Assembly: GCA_029821755.1 (NCBI GenBank)
Contig: JALGSV010000018.1
Location: 1-62,624 of the forward strand
Length of the DNA stretch: 62,624 bases
Direction of reading: 5' to 3'
Source of the DNA: Candidatus Zipacnadum vermilionense
GTDB lineage: Bacteria > Armatimonadota > Zipacnadia > Zipacnadales > Zipacnadaceae
Shown here: in pieces, positions 40,608 to 48,717 of the stretch
Layout: each line of letters starts with the position of its first letter
Position numbering within the stretch: the first letter of the stretch is position 1
Notes under the pieces: generated by a model
What the model was told of the DNA's origin: nothing
Seen by the model: the letters and a program-made list of their open reading frames with translations, nothing else
The model's database searches: none
Program-made: the position numbers and the translations under genes

Positions 40608-40653
40608 GATGCCGCTTCTTCCGGTACGACACCCCATCCGCAGAGACGGAGAA

Positions 40654-40728
40654 TGGTACCCCCACGGGGAGTCGAACCCCGGCCATCGGACTGAGAATCC
40701 GGTATCCTAACCACTAGACGATGGGGGC
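40654..40728 (-). tRNA. tRNA-Glu (anticodon CTC)
   Basis: The minus strand folds as a 75-nt tRNA including CCA. It has acceptor GCCCCCA/TGGGGGT, a D-arm with the TCGTCTAGTGGTTAGGA sequence typical of tRNA-Glu, anticodon loop TTCTCAG with CTC at positions 34-36, and a T-arm GGGGTTCGACTCCCC. CCA is encoded. One C-A mismatch closes the anticodon stem. A consensus promoter lies 14 nt upstream. Confidence 0.95.
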
Positions 40729-40741
40729 ACCAGCGAGAGGA

Positions 40742-40771
40742 ATTATAGCGGGAGGGTGCGGGGCGTGTCAA
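40742..40771 (-). promoter_or_regulatory. consensus promoter of tRNA-Glu
   Basis: On the minus strand there is TTGACA at 40771-40766, an 18-nt spacer and TATAAT at 40747-40742. Both boxes are perfect. The predicted start is about 7 nt before the mature tRNA 5' end. Confidence 0.85.
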
Positions 40772-40794
40772 TACCCCGGTCGGGGCGCGGTGGG

Positions 40795-40980
40795 CCCTGC
40801 GACTGTCGGTGGGTTGCCGCGGGCGCCCAAGGGGGGCGCGGATGAACTGCACGCAGACGCCCTTGGCGCGCTTGCGGACGGAGTGAATCCGGCCTGCCGA
40901 CTGTTTGGCGCAGCTACGCCGCGCCGGGGAACGGGCCGGATTCGCCGCGCACTCCGTGCACCGCTCATCGCGGCCCCTCC
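40795..40980. repeat. degenerate family G-like element
   Basis: The right end (CGGCCCCTCC at about 40971-40980, with GCGCACTCCGTGCAC before it) matches family G. Inverted arms near GAATCCGGCC / GGCCGGATTC (40887-40896 and 40933-40942) form the inner stem. The left end is not recognisable. It lies between tRNA-Glu and the stop of the next gene. Confidence 0.5.
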
Positions 40981-40987
40981 GGAGAGC

Positions 40988-41818
40988 CTACCCCTCCACT
41001 TTGCGCAAGAGGCTACGGATGGCTGTGAATTCGTGGCGGGCAATGTCGACGGCGCTCATCTTATTGTCCGGTTCGCGGTGGCATTCCGCGGAGACGAAAC
41101 CCTCGTATTCCTCACCTAACAGCCAGGCAAAGATGGTCTCGTAGTCCACCTGGCCCTCGCCGAGTAGGCATTGGTAGAGGTCCTCGCCGGTGGATTTGTC
41201 AGCGTCCTTTACCTGCACGTTCCAGACCAGCTCGCCGAAGCGCTCCAGGGCCTCGACGCCGTAATACTGGCCCATGCGGTAGAGGTTGCCGGGGTCGTAG
41301 TTTATCCCCAGGTTGGGCCGGTCGACCTGGGCGACCAGGTCGAGGGTGGAATCGACCGTAATGCTCAGGCCCCAGTTGTTCTCCACGATAATCCCCACAC
41401 CTCGGGAGAGGGCGCGGTCGCAGCACTCGGCGAGGTAGTGGACGGCGCGGCCCCAGTGGTCCTCCCGGGCGTCGCGCACGTCCCGCGGGCCGCCGGGCAT
41501 GACCCGGATCATATCGCAATCCAGCTCCTCAGCGATGTCCATGTAGCGCAGCAAGGTGTCGCAGTCGGCCTGGCACTCGGCGTCGCTTTTCTCGGCGAAG
41601 CTCCCGAGGTAGGTGCAGAGGGTGACGCACTCCATGCCGGACTGGTCGAGGGCGCGGGCCGTCTGGGCGACCAGGGCGTCATCGGCGTCGGCGGGGAGAT
41701 GGTTGGGCACGCCGAAGATCTCCATCCCGGTGTAGCCGATATCGGCGGCGAGGCGAATGGCCTCGACCATAGGATGATCCTGCAGCAGTTTCGAGCAGAG
41801 GGCGAGAGGAAGGGGCAT
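40988..41818 (-). CDS. sugar phosphate isomerase/epimerase-like TIM-barrel protein
   Basis: The product has 276 residues. The family pattern is AADIGYTGMEIFGVPNHLPAD, ALDQSGMECVTLCTYLG, IIVENNWGLSITV, and the metal-site segments NLGINYDPGNLY, VQVKDADKS and GFVSAECHRE with Glu, Asp and His ligands. The substrate is unknown. AGGAGG lies 7 nt before ATG 41816-41818. It is distinct from the paralogue at 26058. It stands at the end of a minus-strand run after uvrD. Confidence 0.9.
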   Translation of the reverse strand: MPLPLALCSKLLQDHPMVEAIRLAADIGYTGMEIFGVPNHLPADADDALVAQTARALDQSGMECVTLCTYLGSFAEKSDAECQADCDTLLRYMDIAEELDCDMIRVMPGGPRDVRDAREDHWGRAVHYLAECCDRALSRGVGIIVENNWGLSITVDSTLDLVAQVDRPNLGINYDPGNLYRMGQYYGVEALERFGELVWNVQVKDADKSTGEDLYQCLLGEGQVDYETIFAWLLGEEYEGFVSAECHREPDNKMSAVDIARHEFTAIRSLLRKVEG

Positions 41819-41928
41819 GTTAGGGTCCTCCTGGGGGACTGACGCTGCCGCGTCGGGGCGGAAGGGTCTGTCCCCTGAGGACCAGCCCCCGCCGTGAGTC
41901 TTTTCCTCCGTCGCCTCTCCCCTACCTC

Positions 41929-44205
41929 CTACAGCTTCTCCAGCTTGGCATAGCGGGCGTCCAGCTTCTTGACGCCCTGGCCGGGGAAGGCGACGGTGAT
42001 CTCGGTGGTGTCCTCTTGCGGCGTGAGCTGAACGATGATCCCCTTGCCGAACTTGGGGTGCTGGATGCGCTCGCCCTCGCGGAAGTCGCAGGCCGGACAG
42101 GCCGGGGCGGGCTGGGCGGCGGCCCGCGGGGCGGGCTTGCGTTTCTCAGCGGCCCCGCTCAGGCGCGCGCGGGAGAGCATCCGGGGCAGGTCCAGCGGCT
42201 TGCCGGACATGGCCATCTCCGGCTGCTCACTGTCCGGCACGTCCATCAGCCGGGGACCGCCGCCGGGGGCGGGTCGGCCGCGATGGACCACGCAATCCTT
42301 CGGCAGGTCCTTCAGGAAGCGCGAAGGATCGTTCTGGCGCACCTCCCCGAACTGCATCCGCCGCTGGGCGCGGCTGAGCCACAGGCGGCGCTGGGCGCGG
42401 GTCATCCCCACGTACAGCAGACGCCGTTCCTCGGCGACCTCCGTGTCGTCGTCCTCGCCGAGGCTGCGGTAGTGGGGCAGGATGTTCTCCTCCAGGCCGA
42501 CCAGAAAGACGAAGGGGAACTCCAGGCCCTTGGCGCTGTGTAGGGTGAGCAAGGAGACCTTCTCGCCGAGGGCCTCGGCCTTGTCGATGTCGGCGGAGAG
42601 GGCGAGGTATTCCAGGAACTCCAGCAGGCCGGTGCCCTCGCCGCGCCGGGCGACAAAGCGGGCGGCGACGCTGACGAACTCCTGGACGTTCTCCGCCCGA
42701 CGGGCGTCGTCGGCCTTGGCGCTGGCCTGGAGGCGCGCCAGGTAGCCGGTACGTCGAATCATCTCGCGGGCGAGGGTGGGTAAGTCCACCTCCGAAGCCA
42801 GGCGGACCAGACCGTCGATGAGCTCTACGAAGGCCTGGAAGGCGTGCAGCATACGGGCGGGAAGGTCCTCGTCCTGCAACGCCAAGCGGGCGGCCTCGAA
42901 GAGAGAGATTTCTTGAGTCATCGCCAGGCGGTCGAGGATGGAGAGGGCCGAGTCGCCAATGCCGCGGGTGGGGGTGTTGATGATCCGCCGCAGGGCCAGA
43001 GAGTTGCTGGGATTGTGGAGGATCTGCAGATAGGCGACGACGTCCTTGATCTCCGCCCGGTCGAAGAAGCGCATGCCCCCGACCACCTCGTAGGGGACAC
43101 TGGCCGCCATCAACGCTTCCTCGAAGACACGCGACATGGCGTTGATACGGTAGAGCACCGCAAAGTCGCCGTAGTTACCATCGCCGCAGACCACCAGCCG
43201 CTGGACGGTATCCACCATCCACTCGGCTTCCTCCTCCTCGTTGACGGCGGCGTACAGGACGATGTTCTCACCCGGCTCGTTCTCGGTCCACAGCTTCTTC
43301 GGCGCGCGCAGGGGATTCTCGCTGATGATGGCGTTGGCGCAATCGAGGATCTTCTGGGTGGAGCGGTAGTTGCGCTCCAGGCGGAAGATCTGAGCCTGGG
43401 GGAAGTGCTCGCGGAAGGCCAAAATCAGGCCCACATCCGCACCGCGCCAGCCGTAGATGGACTGGTCGTCGTCGCCCACCACGCACAGGTTGCTACGTTC
43501 GCCGGCCAGGAGTTGCAGCAAGCGGAACTGGGCGAAGTTGATGTCCTGGTACTCATCCACCAGCAGGTACGGGAAGCGGTCCTGGTACTTGCGCCGCACC
43601 TCGGGGTGCTCGTCGAGCAGTTGCACGGCCACCATCAGGAGGTCATCGAAGTCGAGGGCGTTGTTCTGGCGCAGTTGGTCCTGGTAGACGCGGTAGACCT
43701 GGCGGGCGGCCTGCTCCAGGGGGCTGTTGCGGTGGGCGCGGTACTCGCTGACGGTGAGGAGCTGGTTCTTGGCCTGGCTGATCTCGTTGAGCACCGCCGG
43801 CGGCTTGGTCAGTTCGGTGTCGATGTTGAGGGCGGACAGGGCATGCTTGACGACGGTGAGCGAGTCGGACTCGTCGTAGATGGTGAAGTCGGGCGTGACG
43901 CCGATGCCCTGGCCCTCGGCCCGCAGGAGGCGGACGCAGAACCAGTGGAAGGTGCCGGCCCAGACCTTCTGCGCCTGGTCGCCGATGAGCAGGCGGATGC
44001 GCTCCTTCAGCTCATTGGCGGCCTTGTTGGTGAAGGTGACGGCGAGTATCTGGGAAGGCGCCACGCCGCACTCCTGGATCATGTGGGCGATGCGATGGGT
44101 GAGGGTGCGCGTCTTGCCGGAGCCGGCGCCAGCAAAGATAAGTACCGGCCCCTGGATGGCGCAAGCGGCCTCGCGTTGTTCGGGATTGAGCTTGTCGAGA
44201 AGAAT
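41929..44205 (-). CDS. uvrD: UvrD/PcrA-type superfamily 1A DNA helicase
   Basis: An ATP-dependent 3'-5' helicase of nucleotide excision repair and replication restart. Motifs seen are Walker A GAGSGKT, TFTNKAANELKERI, DEYQDINFAQ (motif II), VGDDDQSIYGWRGAD (motif III), RNYRST (IV), LTLHSAKGLEF (V) and YVGMTRAQRRLWLSRA (VI). The C-terminal 60 residues form the Tudor-like RNAP-binding fold (GERIQHPKFGKGIIVQL). I place the start at ATT 44203-44205 (758 residues). AAGGA lies 9 nt upstream and the product then begins ILLDKLNPEQREA, as in the family. The next upstream option, TTG 44271, has no ribosome-binding site and adds an unusual 22 residues. Confidence 0.94.
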   Translation of the reverse strand: MLLDKLNPEQREAACAIQGPVLIFAGAGSGKTRTLTHRIAHMIQECGVAPSQILAVTFTNKAANELKERIRLLIGDQAQKVWAGTFHWFCVRLLRAEGQGIGVTPDFTIYDESDSLTVVKHALSALNIDTELTKPPAVLNEISQAKNQLLTVSEYRAHRNSPLEQAARQVYRVYQDQLRQNNALDFDDLLMVAVQLLDEHPEVRRKYQDRFPYLLVDEYQDINFAQFRLLQLLAGERSNLCVVGDDDQSIYGWRGADVGLILAFREHFPQAQIFRLERNYRSTQKILDCANAIISENPLRAPKKLWTENEPGENIVLYAAVNEEEEAEWMVDTVQRLVVCGDGNYGDFAVLYRINAMSRVFEEALMAASVPYEVVGGMRFFDRAEIKDVVAYLQILHNPSNSLALRRIINTPTRGIGDSALSILDRLAMTQEISLFEAARLALQDEDLPARMLHAFQAFVELIDGLVRLASEVDLPTLAREMIRRTGYLARLQASAKADDARRAENVQEFVSVAARFVARRGEGTGLLEFLEYLALSADIDKAEALGEKVSLLTLHSAKGLEFPFVFLVGLEENILPHYRSLGEDDDTEVAEERRLLYVGMTRAQRRLWLSRAQRRMQFGEVRQNDPSRFLKDLPKDCVVHRGRPAPGGGPRLMDVPDSEQPEMAMSGKPLDLPRMLSRARLSGAAEKRKPAPRAAAQPAPACPACDFREGERIQHPKFGKGIIVQLTPQEDTTEITVAFPGQGVKKLDARYAKLEKL

Positions 44206-44243
44206 GGCGGATCGTCCTTCGTATGGCGCTAGGAAACAGGGAA

Positions 44244-44265
44244 GGGCGGAACCGGAGTTCCGCCC
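44244..44265. other. 9-bp hairpin in the uvrD leader
   Basis: GGGCGGAAC (44244-44252) and GTTCCGCCC (44257-44265) form a perfect stem with a 4-nt loop, just upstream of the uvrD ribosome-binding site. It is similar in build to the htpX leader hairpin. Confidence 0.5.
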
Positions 44266-44325
44266 GGGCAATCGGTGACGGCAGTTGCGGACTCTCGCAG
44301 CCGGGAAGTACGGCGCGGCCGCGGA

Positions 44326-44447
44326 GCCTCACCCCCTGCCCCCTCTCCTTGCAGGAGAGGGGGGAGAATCGCAGCTAGGGAGGCCAATAGCTCCCCGAGG
44401 CGAAAACGCCGGGAAGGGCGGGCTGGAAAGCCCGCTCCACGCGGAAG
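44326..44447. repeat. family F and half family A repeats between pyrG and uvrD
   Basis: F at 44329-44371 (CCTTGCAGGAGAGGGGG core) and one arm of A at 44416-44443 (GCGGGCTGGAAAGCCCGC). The left arm of A is missing. Together with the uvrD leader hairpin they explain the 254-nt gap. Confidence 0.78.
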
Positions 44448-44459
44448 GGGGTGCCGTGG

Positions 44460-46103
44460 CTAGGCGATCTCCCCTGCGGGTTCGGCGGCGGTCCGCTCCC
44501 CCCGCTCCAGGGCCGCGGCGATGAAGCCGCGGAAGAGTGGGTGGGGGCGGTTGGGGCGCGACTTGAACTCCGGGTGGAACTGGCTGGCGATGAAGAAGGG
44601 GTGATCCGGCAACTCGATGATTTCCACCAGGTCGCCCTGAGGCGAGGTGCCGGAGAAACGCAGGCCGCCCTCCTCCATCCGCGCCCGATAGGCGTTGCTC
44701 ACCTCGTAGCGGTGGCGGTGGCGCTCGGAGATCTCCTGGCTGCCGTAGAGCTGCTCGGCCAGCGAGCCGGGCTGGAGCGCGCAGGGGTAGGCCCCCAGGC
44801 GCATCGTCCCGCCCAACTCGGTGACGTACTCCTGCTCCTTGAGGTAGATCACCACCGGGTGCGGCGTGTCCTCGTCGAACTCCTTGGAGTTGGCGTCCTC
44901 CAGCTGGCAGACATCGCGGGCGAACTCGATGATCGCGGTCTGCAACCCCAGACACAGCCCCAGGAAGGGAATGCCGTTTTCGCGCGCATGACGGATGGCT
45001 TGGATCTTCCCCTCGATCCCGCGGTTCCCAAAGCCGCCGGGGACCAGGACGCCATTGACGCCCTCCAAGAGCGAGGCGGCGCCGTGCTTCTCGATGGATT
45101 CGGAGTCCACGTAGTCCACGATGACCTCGGCGTCGTTGGCCCCGCCAGCGTGCTTGATGGCCTCGGTGACCGACAGGTAGGAGTCGTGCAGGTCCATGTA
45201 CTTGCCGACCATGGCGATGCGGACCTGTCGCGAGGGATGGGCCAGGGGCTTGACGATCTCGCGCCAGTCCGCCAGGTCGGGTTCCCGGTCCTCCAGGTGC
45301 AGCACCTTCCCGGTCAGGTCAGCGATGCCTTGCGCCTCCATGGCCAGCGGTATGTCGTAAAGTGTGTTCTGCATGTCCTTGGCCTCGATGACGTTCTCCA
45401 CCGGGATGTCACAGAAGAGCGCGATCTTGGCGCGGATGTCCTTGGTCAGGGTCGCGGTGGTGCGGCAGACGAGCAGGTCGGGCTGGATGCCCATGCTGCG
45501 TAGCTCGCGGACGCTGTGCTGAGTGGGCTTGGTCTTCAGCTCGCCGACCGTGCCCAGGAAGGGCACCAGGGTTACGTGGACAAAGCAGACATTCTCCCGG
45601 CCTTCGTCGGTGCGCATCTGCCGGATGGACTCGAGGAAGGGTTGGCTCTCGATGTCGCCGACGGTGCCGCCGACCTCCACGAGGCAGATATCGGCCTGGT
45701 GGTGCTTGGCGCATTTGCGAATGCGCTCCTTGATTTCGTCGGTGACGTGGGGGATGACCTGGATGGTGGCGCCCAGGTAGTAGCCGCCATCGCGCTCTTT
45801 GCGGATGACCTCGGCGTAGACCTGCCCGGTGGTCACGTTGGCGAGGTCACTCATCGACTCATCGACGAAGCGTTCGTAGTGGCCCAGGTCCAGGTCGGTC
45901 TCGGCGCCGTCGTCGGTGACGTAGACCTCGCCGTGCTGGAAGGGATTCATCAGCCCCGCATCGGTGTTGAGGTACGGGTCGGCCTTGAGCAGGGCCACCT
46001 TGTAGCCTCGGCGCTTGAGCAGCATCCCGAGGGACGCAGTGGTAATGCCCTTGCCGATTGCGGAAACGACGCCGCCGGTTACGAATACGTACTTCGTGTC
46101 CAT
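44460..46103 (-). CDS. pyrG: CTP synthase
   Basis: Makes CTP from UTP, ATP and glutamine. In the 547 residues, the synthase domain begins [20 protein letters not shown] and has the [14 protein letters not shown] loop and [11 protein letters not shown]. The glutaminase domain has [13 protein letters not shown], the nucleophile Cys in FLGLCLGLQ and the His-Glu pair in [13 protein letters not shown] 46101-46103 fits the family start, with GGGAGG 12 nt upstream. A 71-codon upstream extension is a repeat shadow. Length is normal. It lies downstream of a coiled-coil gene with a family A repeat between. Confidence 0.97.
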   Translation of the reverse strand: MDTKYVFVTGGVVSAIGKGITTASLGMLLKRRGYKVALLKADPYLNTDAGLMNPFQHGEVYVTDDGAETDLDLGHYERFVDESMSDLANVTTGQVYAEVIRKERDGGYYLGATIQVIPHVTDEIKERIRKCAKHHQADICLVEVGGTVGDIESQPFLESIRQMRTDEGRENVCFVHVTLVPFLGTVGELKTKPTQHSVRELRSMGIQPDLLVCRTTATLTKDIRAKIALFCDIPVENVIEAKDMQNTLYDIPLAMEAQGIADLTGKVLHLEDREPDLADWREIVKPLAHPSRQVRIAMVGKYMDLHDSYLSVTEAIKHAGGANDAEVIVDYVDSESIEKHGAASLLEGVNGVLVPGGFGNRGIEGKIQAIRHARENGIPFLGLCLGLQTAIIEFARDVCQLEDANSKEFDEDTPHPVVIYLKEQEYVTELGGTMRLGAYPCALQPGSLAEQLYGSQEISERHRHRYEVSNAYRARMEEGGLRFSGTSPQGDLVEIIELPDHPFFIASQFHPEFKSRPNRPHPLFRGFIAAALERGERTAAEPAGEIA

Positions 46104-46149
46104 CTGTGAGTGTGGCCTCCCGTTGTGGCAGGGAAGGCTTCCCAGCCTG

Positions 46150-46232
46150 TCCGCGTGGTGCGGGCTTTCTAGCCCGCACCGGCTATGCGCCGTCCTTCCC
46201 GAGCGCGGGCTAGAAAGCCCGCGCCACGCGGA
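46150..46232. repeat. family A palindrome upstream of pyrG
   Basis: The left arm TCCGCGTGGTGCGGGCTTTC begins at 46150 and the right arm GCGGGCTAGAAAGCCCGC ends with CCACGCGGA at 46232. Full-length copy. Confidence 0.88.
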
Positions 46233-46239
46233 GGCACAC

Positions 46240-46782
46240 TTACAGCCCCGCGGGCTCCCCCGCTCCGTCTCCTTTGCTGCTCTCGGCCTCGTCGACCTCC
46301 GGCGCCGGCTCGACACAGGGAGCCTCCTCCGGGGCCGGGCCCTCGGCTTCCTCCTGCGTCATCTCCTCGGCTTCTTCCTCGAAGGTCTCCGTCTCGGCCG
46401 GGGCCTCGCTGGCCGACTCCTCCTCGTCCAGTAGGGACTCATCCTCCAGATCCATCTCCGGCATGTCCTCGACCGCGGCCAGACGGATCTCCTCGATCTT
46501 GCGCTTGAGGTCTTCAATCTCCGCGCGGATCTGGTCGATGCGGAGGCAATCGCCCAGCACGTCGCGATTCTTGACCTTCCCGCGGTTGTGGAGGGCGTAG
46601 ACCTTCTTCCCGATGGTGGTGACTAGGTTGTTGCGCTCGCGCACGAGCGCTCGCGCCTGTCCGGCCAGCCGCTGGATCCGAGCCTGGCGGTCCAAGCTCT
46701 CGGAGAGCGTCTCCACGCCATGCCGGCCGCGCCTGAACAGCCGAGCACAGAAATCCTTGATCTGCTCCCAGTTACTACTCAT
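46240..46782 (-). CDS. coiled-coil protein with acidic tail, unknown function
   Basis: The product has 180 residues. Residues of about 30-105 are strongly helical and coiled-coil-like ([20 protein letters not shown], then [20 protein letters not shown]). The last 70 are a disordered Glu/Ala/Pro tail. There is no membrane segment or catalytic motif. AGGAGGG lies 10 nt before ATG 46780-46782. It lies between the radical SAM gene and pyrG in the same direction. The general build recalls small cytoskeletal or envelope scaffolds, but I do not recognise a family. Confidence 0.75.
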   Translation of the reverse strand: MSSNWEQIKDFCARLFRRGRHGVETLSESLDRQARIQRLAGQARALVRERNNLVTTIGKKVYALHNRGKVKNRDVLGDCLRIDQIRAEIEDLKRKIEEIRLAAVEDMPEMDLEDESLLDEEESASEAPAETETFEEEAEEMTQEEAEGPAPEEAPCVEPAPEVDEAESSKGDGAGEPAGL

Positions 46783-46824
46783 GATGGTTTCTCCCTCCTG
46801 ATGGGTGACCTCCGCGTCACGCGG

Positions 46825-47745
46825 TCAGGCCCGGTCCAGCCTCTGCAACCCCGCCTCCCGGGCGGCCCGCAGGGCTACCGCGTACTCCGCCAGCGTGACC
46901 CGCCGGCCCAGCGCCAGCTCCTGACCGGCTCGATAGCACGGCCGGTACTGCGCCATCACGTTCACGTAAGTGCCGGGGCTTAGTTCCGCAAGGCACCTCA
47001 TGATTCCTGCCGTGCCCGCCAGGTTTTCTGGGAGGACCAGATGCCGCACCAACAAGCCGCGCACGGCTATCCCGCGCTCGTCCAGCACTAGGTCCCCCAC
47101 CTGCCGGTGCATCTCCGCCAGGGCCGCGCGGTTGACGGCCGGGTAGTCCGGCACCCCTGACAGCCTCGCCCCCACCCCCGGGTCGTCGTACTTGGCGTCG
47201 GGCATGTAGAGGTCCACCACGCCGTCGAGAAGACGCAGGGCCGTCACGCTTTCGTAGCCGCCGCAGTTGTACACCAGTGGCAGGCGGAGGCCCTCGGCGG
47301 CCGCAATCTCCAGCGCCTCCAGGATCTGCGGTACGACGTGCGTGGGCGTGACAAAGTTGAGGTTGTGGCAGCCCTGGCGCTGCAGGTCGAGCAGCATCCC
47401 GGCGAGGCGCTCCGGAGAGACCACCGTGCCCTCGCGTGAGTGGCTGATACGGGCGTTCTGGCAGAAGATGCAGGCCAGGTTGCAGCCGCTGAAGAAGAGG
47501 GTCCCCGAGCCGCGACTGCCGACCAGGGGTGCTTCCTCGCCGAAGTGAGGGCCGTAGCTGGCGACCACCGCGCAGCGGCCGATCCGACAGGCACCCACCT
47601 CCCCGGCCGGACGGTCTACCCCACACTCCCGGGGGCAGAGGCGGCAGGGGCTGAGCAAAGCCAGCGCCGCTTCCGCCCGGCGGCGGAGCTCGCCGCGGCG
47701 GGCGAGGGCAACGTATCCAGGCTCAGCGGGGGCCGATTCCCTCAT
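46825..47745 (-). CDS. radical SAM protein, pyruvate-formate-lyase-activase-like (PflX type)
   Basis: The product has 306 residues. The radical SAM cluster motif is CNLACIFCQN (CxxxCxxC) near residue 90, preceded by an N-terminal four-Cys module (CRLCPRECGVDRPAGEVGAC, near 36-55). ISHSREG and PTHVVPQILEALEIA follow the PflA-like pattern. Proteins of this type activate glycyl radical enzymes or serve in AmmeMemoRadiSam-like systems; the target is unknown. ATG 47743-47745 overlaps the end of surE by 23 nt, so the two genes are coupled. Confidence 0.88.
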   Translation of the reverse strand: MRESAPAEPGYVALARRGELRRRAEAALALLSPCRLCPRECGVDRPAGEVGACRIGRCAVVASYGPHFGEEAPLVGSRGSGTLFFSGCNLACIFCQNARISHSREGTVVSPERLAGMLLDLQRQGCHNLNFVTPTHVVPQILEALEIAAAEGLRLPLVYNCGGYESVTALRLLDGVVDLYMPDAKYDDPGVGARLSGVPDYPAVNRAALAEMHRQVGDLVLDERGIAVRGLLVRHLVLPENLAGTAGIMRCLAELSPGTYVNVMAQYRPCYRAGQELALGRRVTLAEYAVALRAAREAGLQRLDRA

Positions 47746-48502
47746 TCAGTACCCTCGCCGCCTCCTCCAAACGGGGCCCCGTCTCGTGACTGGTCAGGTC
47801 GAAATGCACCGGCGTGATGGAGACGCGGCCGGCGTTGACGGCACCGATGTCGGTGCCGGCGCCGCTGCGGGACTCGCGCGGCTCGCCGGTGAACCAGTAG
47901 TAGGGTCGCCCGCGGGGGTCCTCGCGGCGGTCCACGGCGTTGATGTAGGCCCGCCGCCCCAGATGGGTGATCTCCACGCCGGTCAGCTCGTTCCACGGCA
48001 CTGCCGGGACGTTCACGTTGAGGAAGCAGTCGTCAGGCAGGACGGCCTCCAGCACCGGCCCGGCCAGCAGCACGGCGGCTCGCGCCGGGGCGGAGAAGTC
48101 CTCGGTGTCGTAAGAGCAAATCGACACGGCCATCGCCCGCAGTCCCTGCAGCGCCGCCTCCATCGCCGCGGAGACGGTGCCGGAGTAGAGCACTTCCTCG
48201 CCCAGGTTGGCGCCCTTGTTGATCCCCGACACCACCAGGTCCGGCCGGGTCGCGGCGGTCAGGCACCCCAGGATCACGCAATCGGCCGGCGTGCCGTTGC
48301 TGGAGTAGGCCTCCACGCCGAGACCGTTGAGCTGGACCGGGTCCATGCGCAGGGGCTTGTGGAGAGTAATGGCATGACCCGCCGCGCTCTGCTCGCGTTC
48401 GGGCGCCACGACCCAGACGGTGCCGAGCGGGAGGAGCGCCTCCACCAGCGCGCGCAGGCCGGGAGCGAAGAGGCCGTCGTCGTTAGTTACTAGGATGTTC
48501 AT
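47723..48502 (-). CDS. surE: 5'/3'-nucleotidase SurE
   Basis: A metal-dependent nucleoside monophosphate phosphatase of 259 residues. The N-terminal signature is MNILVTNDDGLFAPGLRAL, with the Asp-Asp metal ligands. VAPEREQSAAGHAIT carries the phosphate-site Ser region, and SSNGTPADCVILG and SGINKGANLGEEVLYSGTVSAA follow. ATG 48500-48502 is the family start; the frame extends upstream through repeats. Length is normal. It overlaps the downstream radical SAM gene. Confidence 0.96.
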   Translation of the reverse strand: MNILVTNDDGLFAPGLRALVEALLPLGTVWVVAPEREQSAAGHAITLHKPLRMDPVQLNGLGVEAYSSNGTPADCVILGCLTAATRPDLVVSGINKGANLGEEVLYSGTVSAAMEAALQGLRAMAVSICSYDTEDFSAPARAAVLLAGPVLEAVLPDDCFLNVNVPAVPWNELTGVEITHLGRRAYINAVDRREDPRGRPYYWFTGEPRESRSGAGTDIGAVNAGRVSITPVHFDLTSHETGPRLEEAARVLNEGIGPR

Positions 48503-48717
48503 GGTGATTGGCGCACCCCCGAGGGGCGCGTTCTGTGGCGGCTGCGCTGCAACGCGCGCCCGTTCGGTGACCCTAGCCCAGCGAACGGGCGGCTGTCGGG
48601 CTGCGGTTGCGGACGACCGCCTAACGCCCGAAAGCCGCCCCCACGCGGAGCACCGGCGAGACGCCGGTGCCACCCGGAGCGGACGCAGGCTTGGAAGCCT
48701 GCGCTACCGGGAGCGGA
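48503..48717. repeat. palindrome-rich gap between serA and surE
   Basis: This 215-nt gap contains a CGCCCGTTCG / CGAACGGGCG hairpin (arms about 48557-48566 and 48582-48591), a family B-like arm (CACCGGCGAGACGCCGGTG, 48650-48668) and a GCAGGCTTGGAAGCCTGC palindrome (48685-48702). I see no promoter. Confidence 0.7.

Noticed and set aside
40728-40988. tRNA-Glu 3' end as an integration (att) site
   Set aside because: No integrase gene and no direct repeat of the tRNA 3' end is visible in the window.
42844-44232. A 462-residue plus-strand frame opposite uvrD
   Set aside because: It is antisense to conserved helicase motifs and has no start signal or family match.
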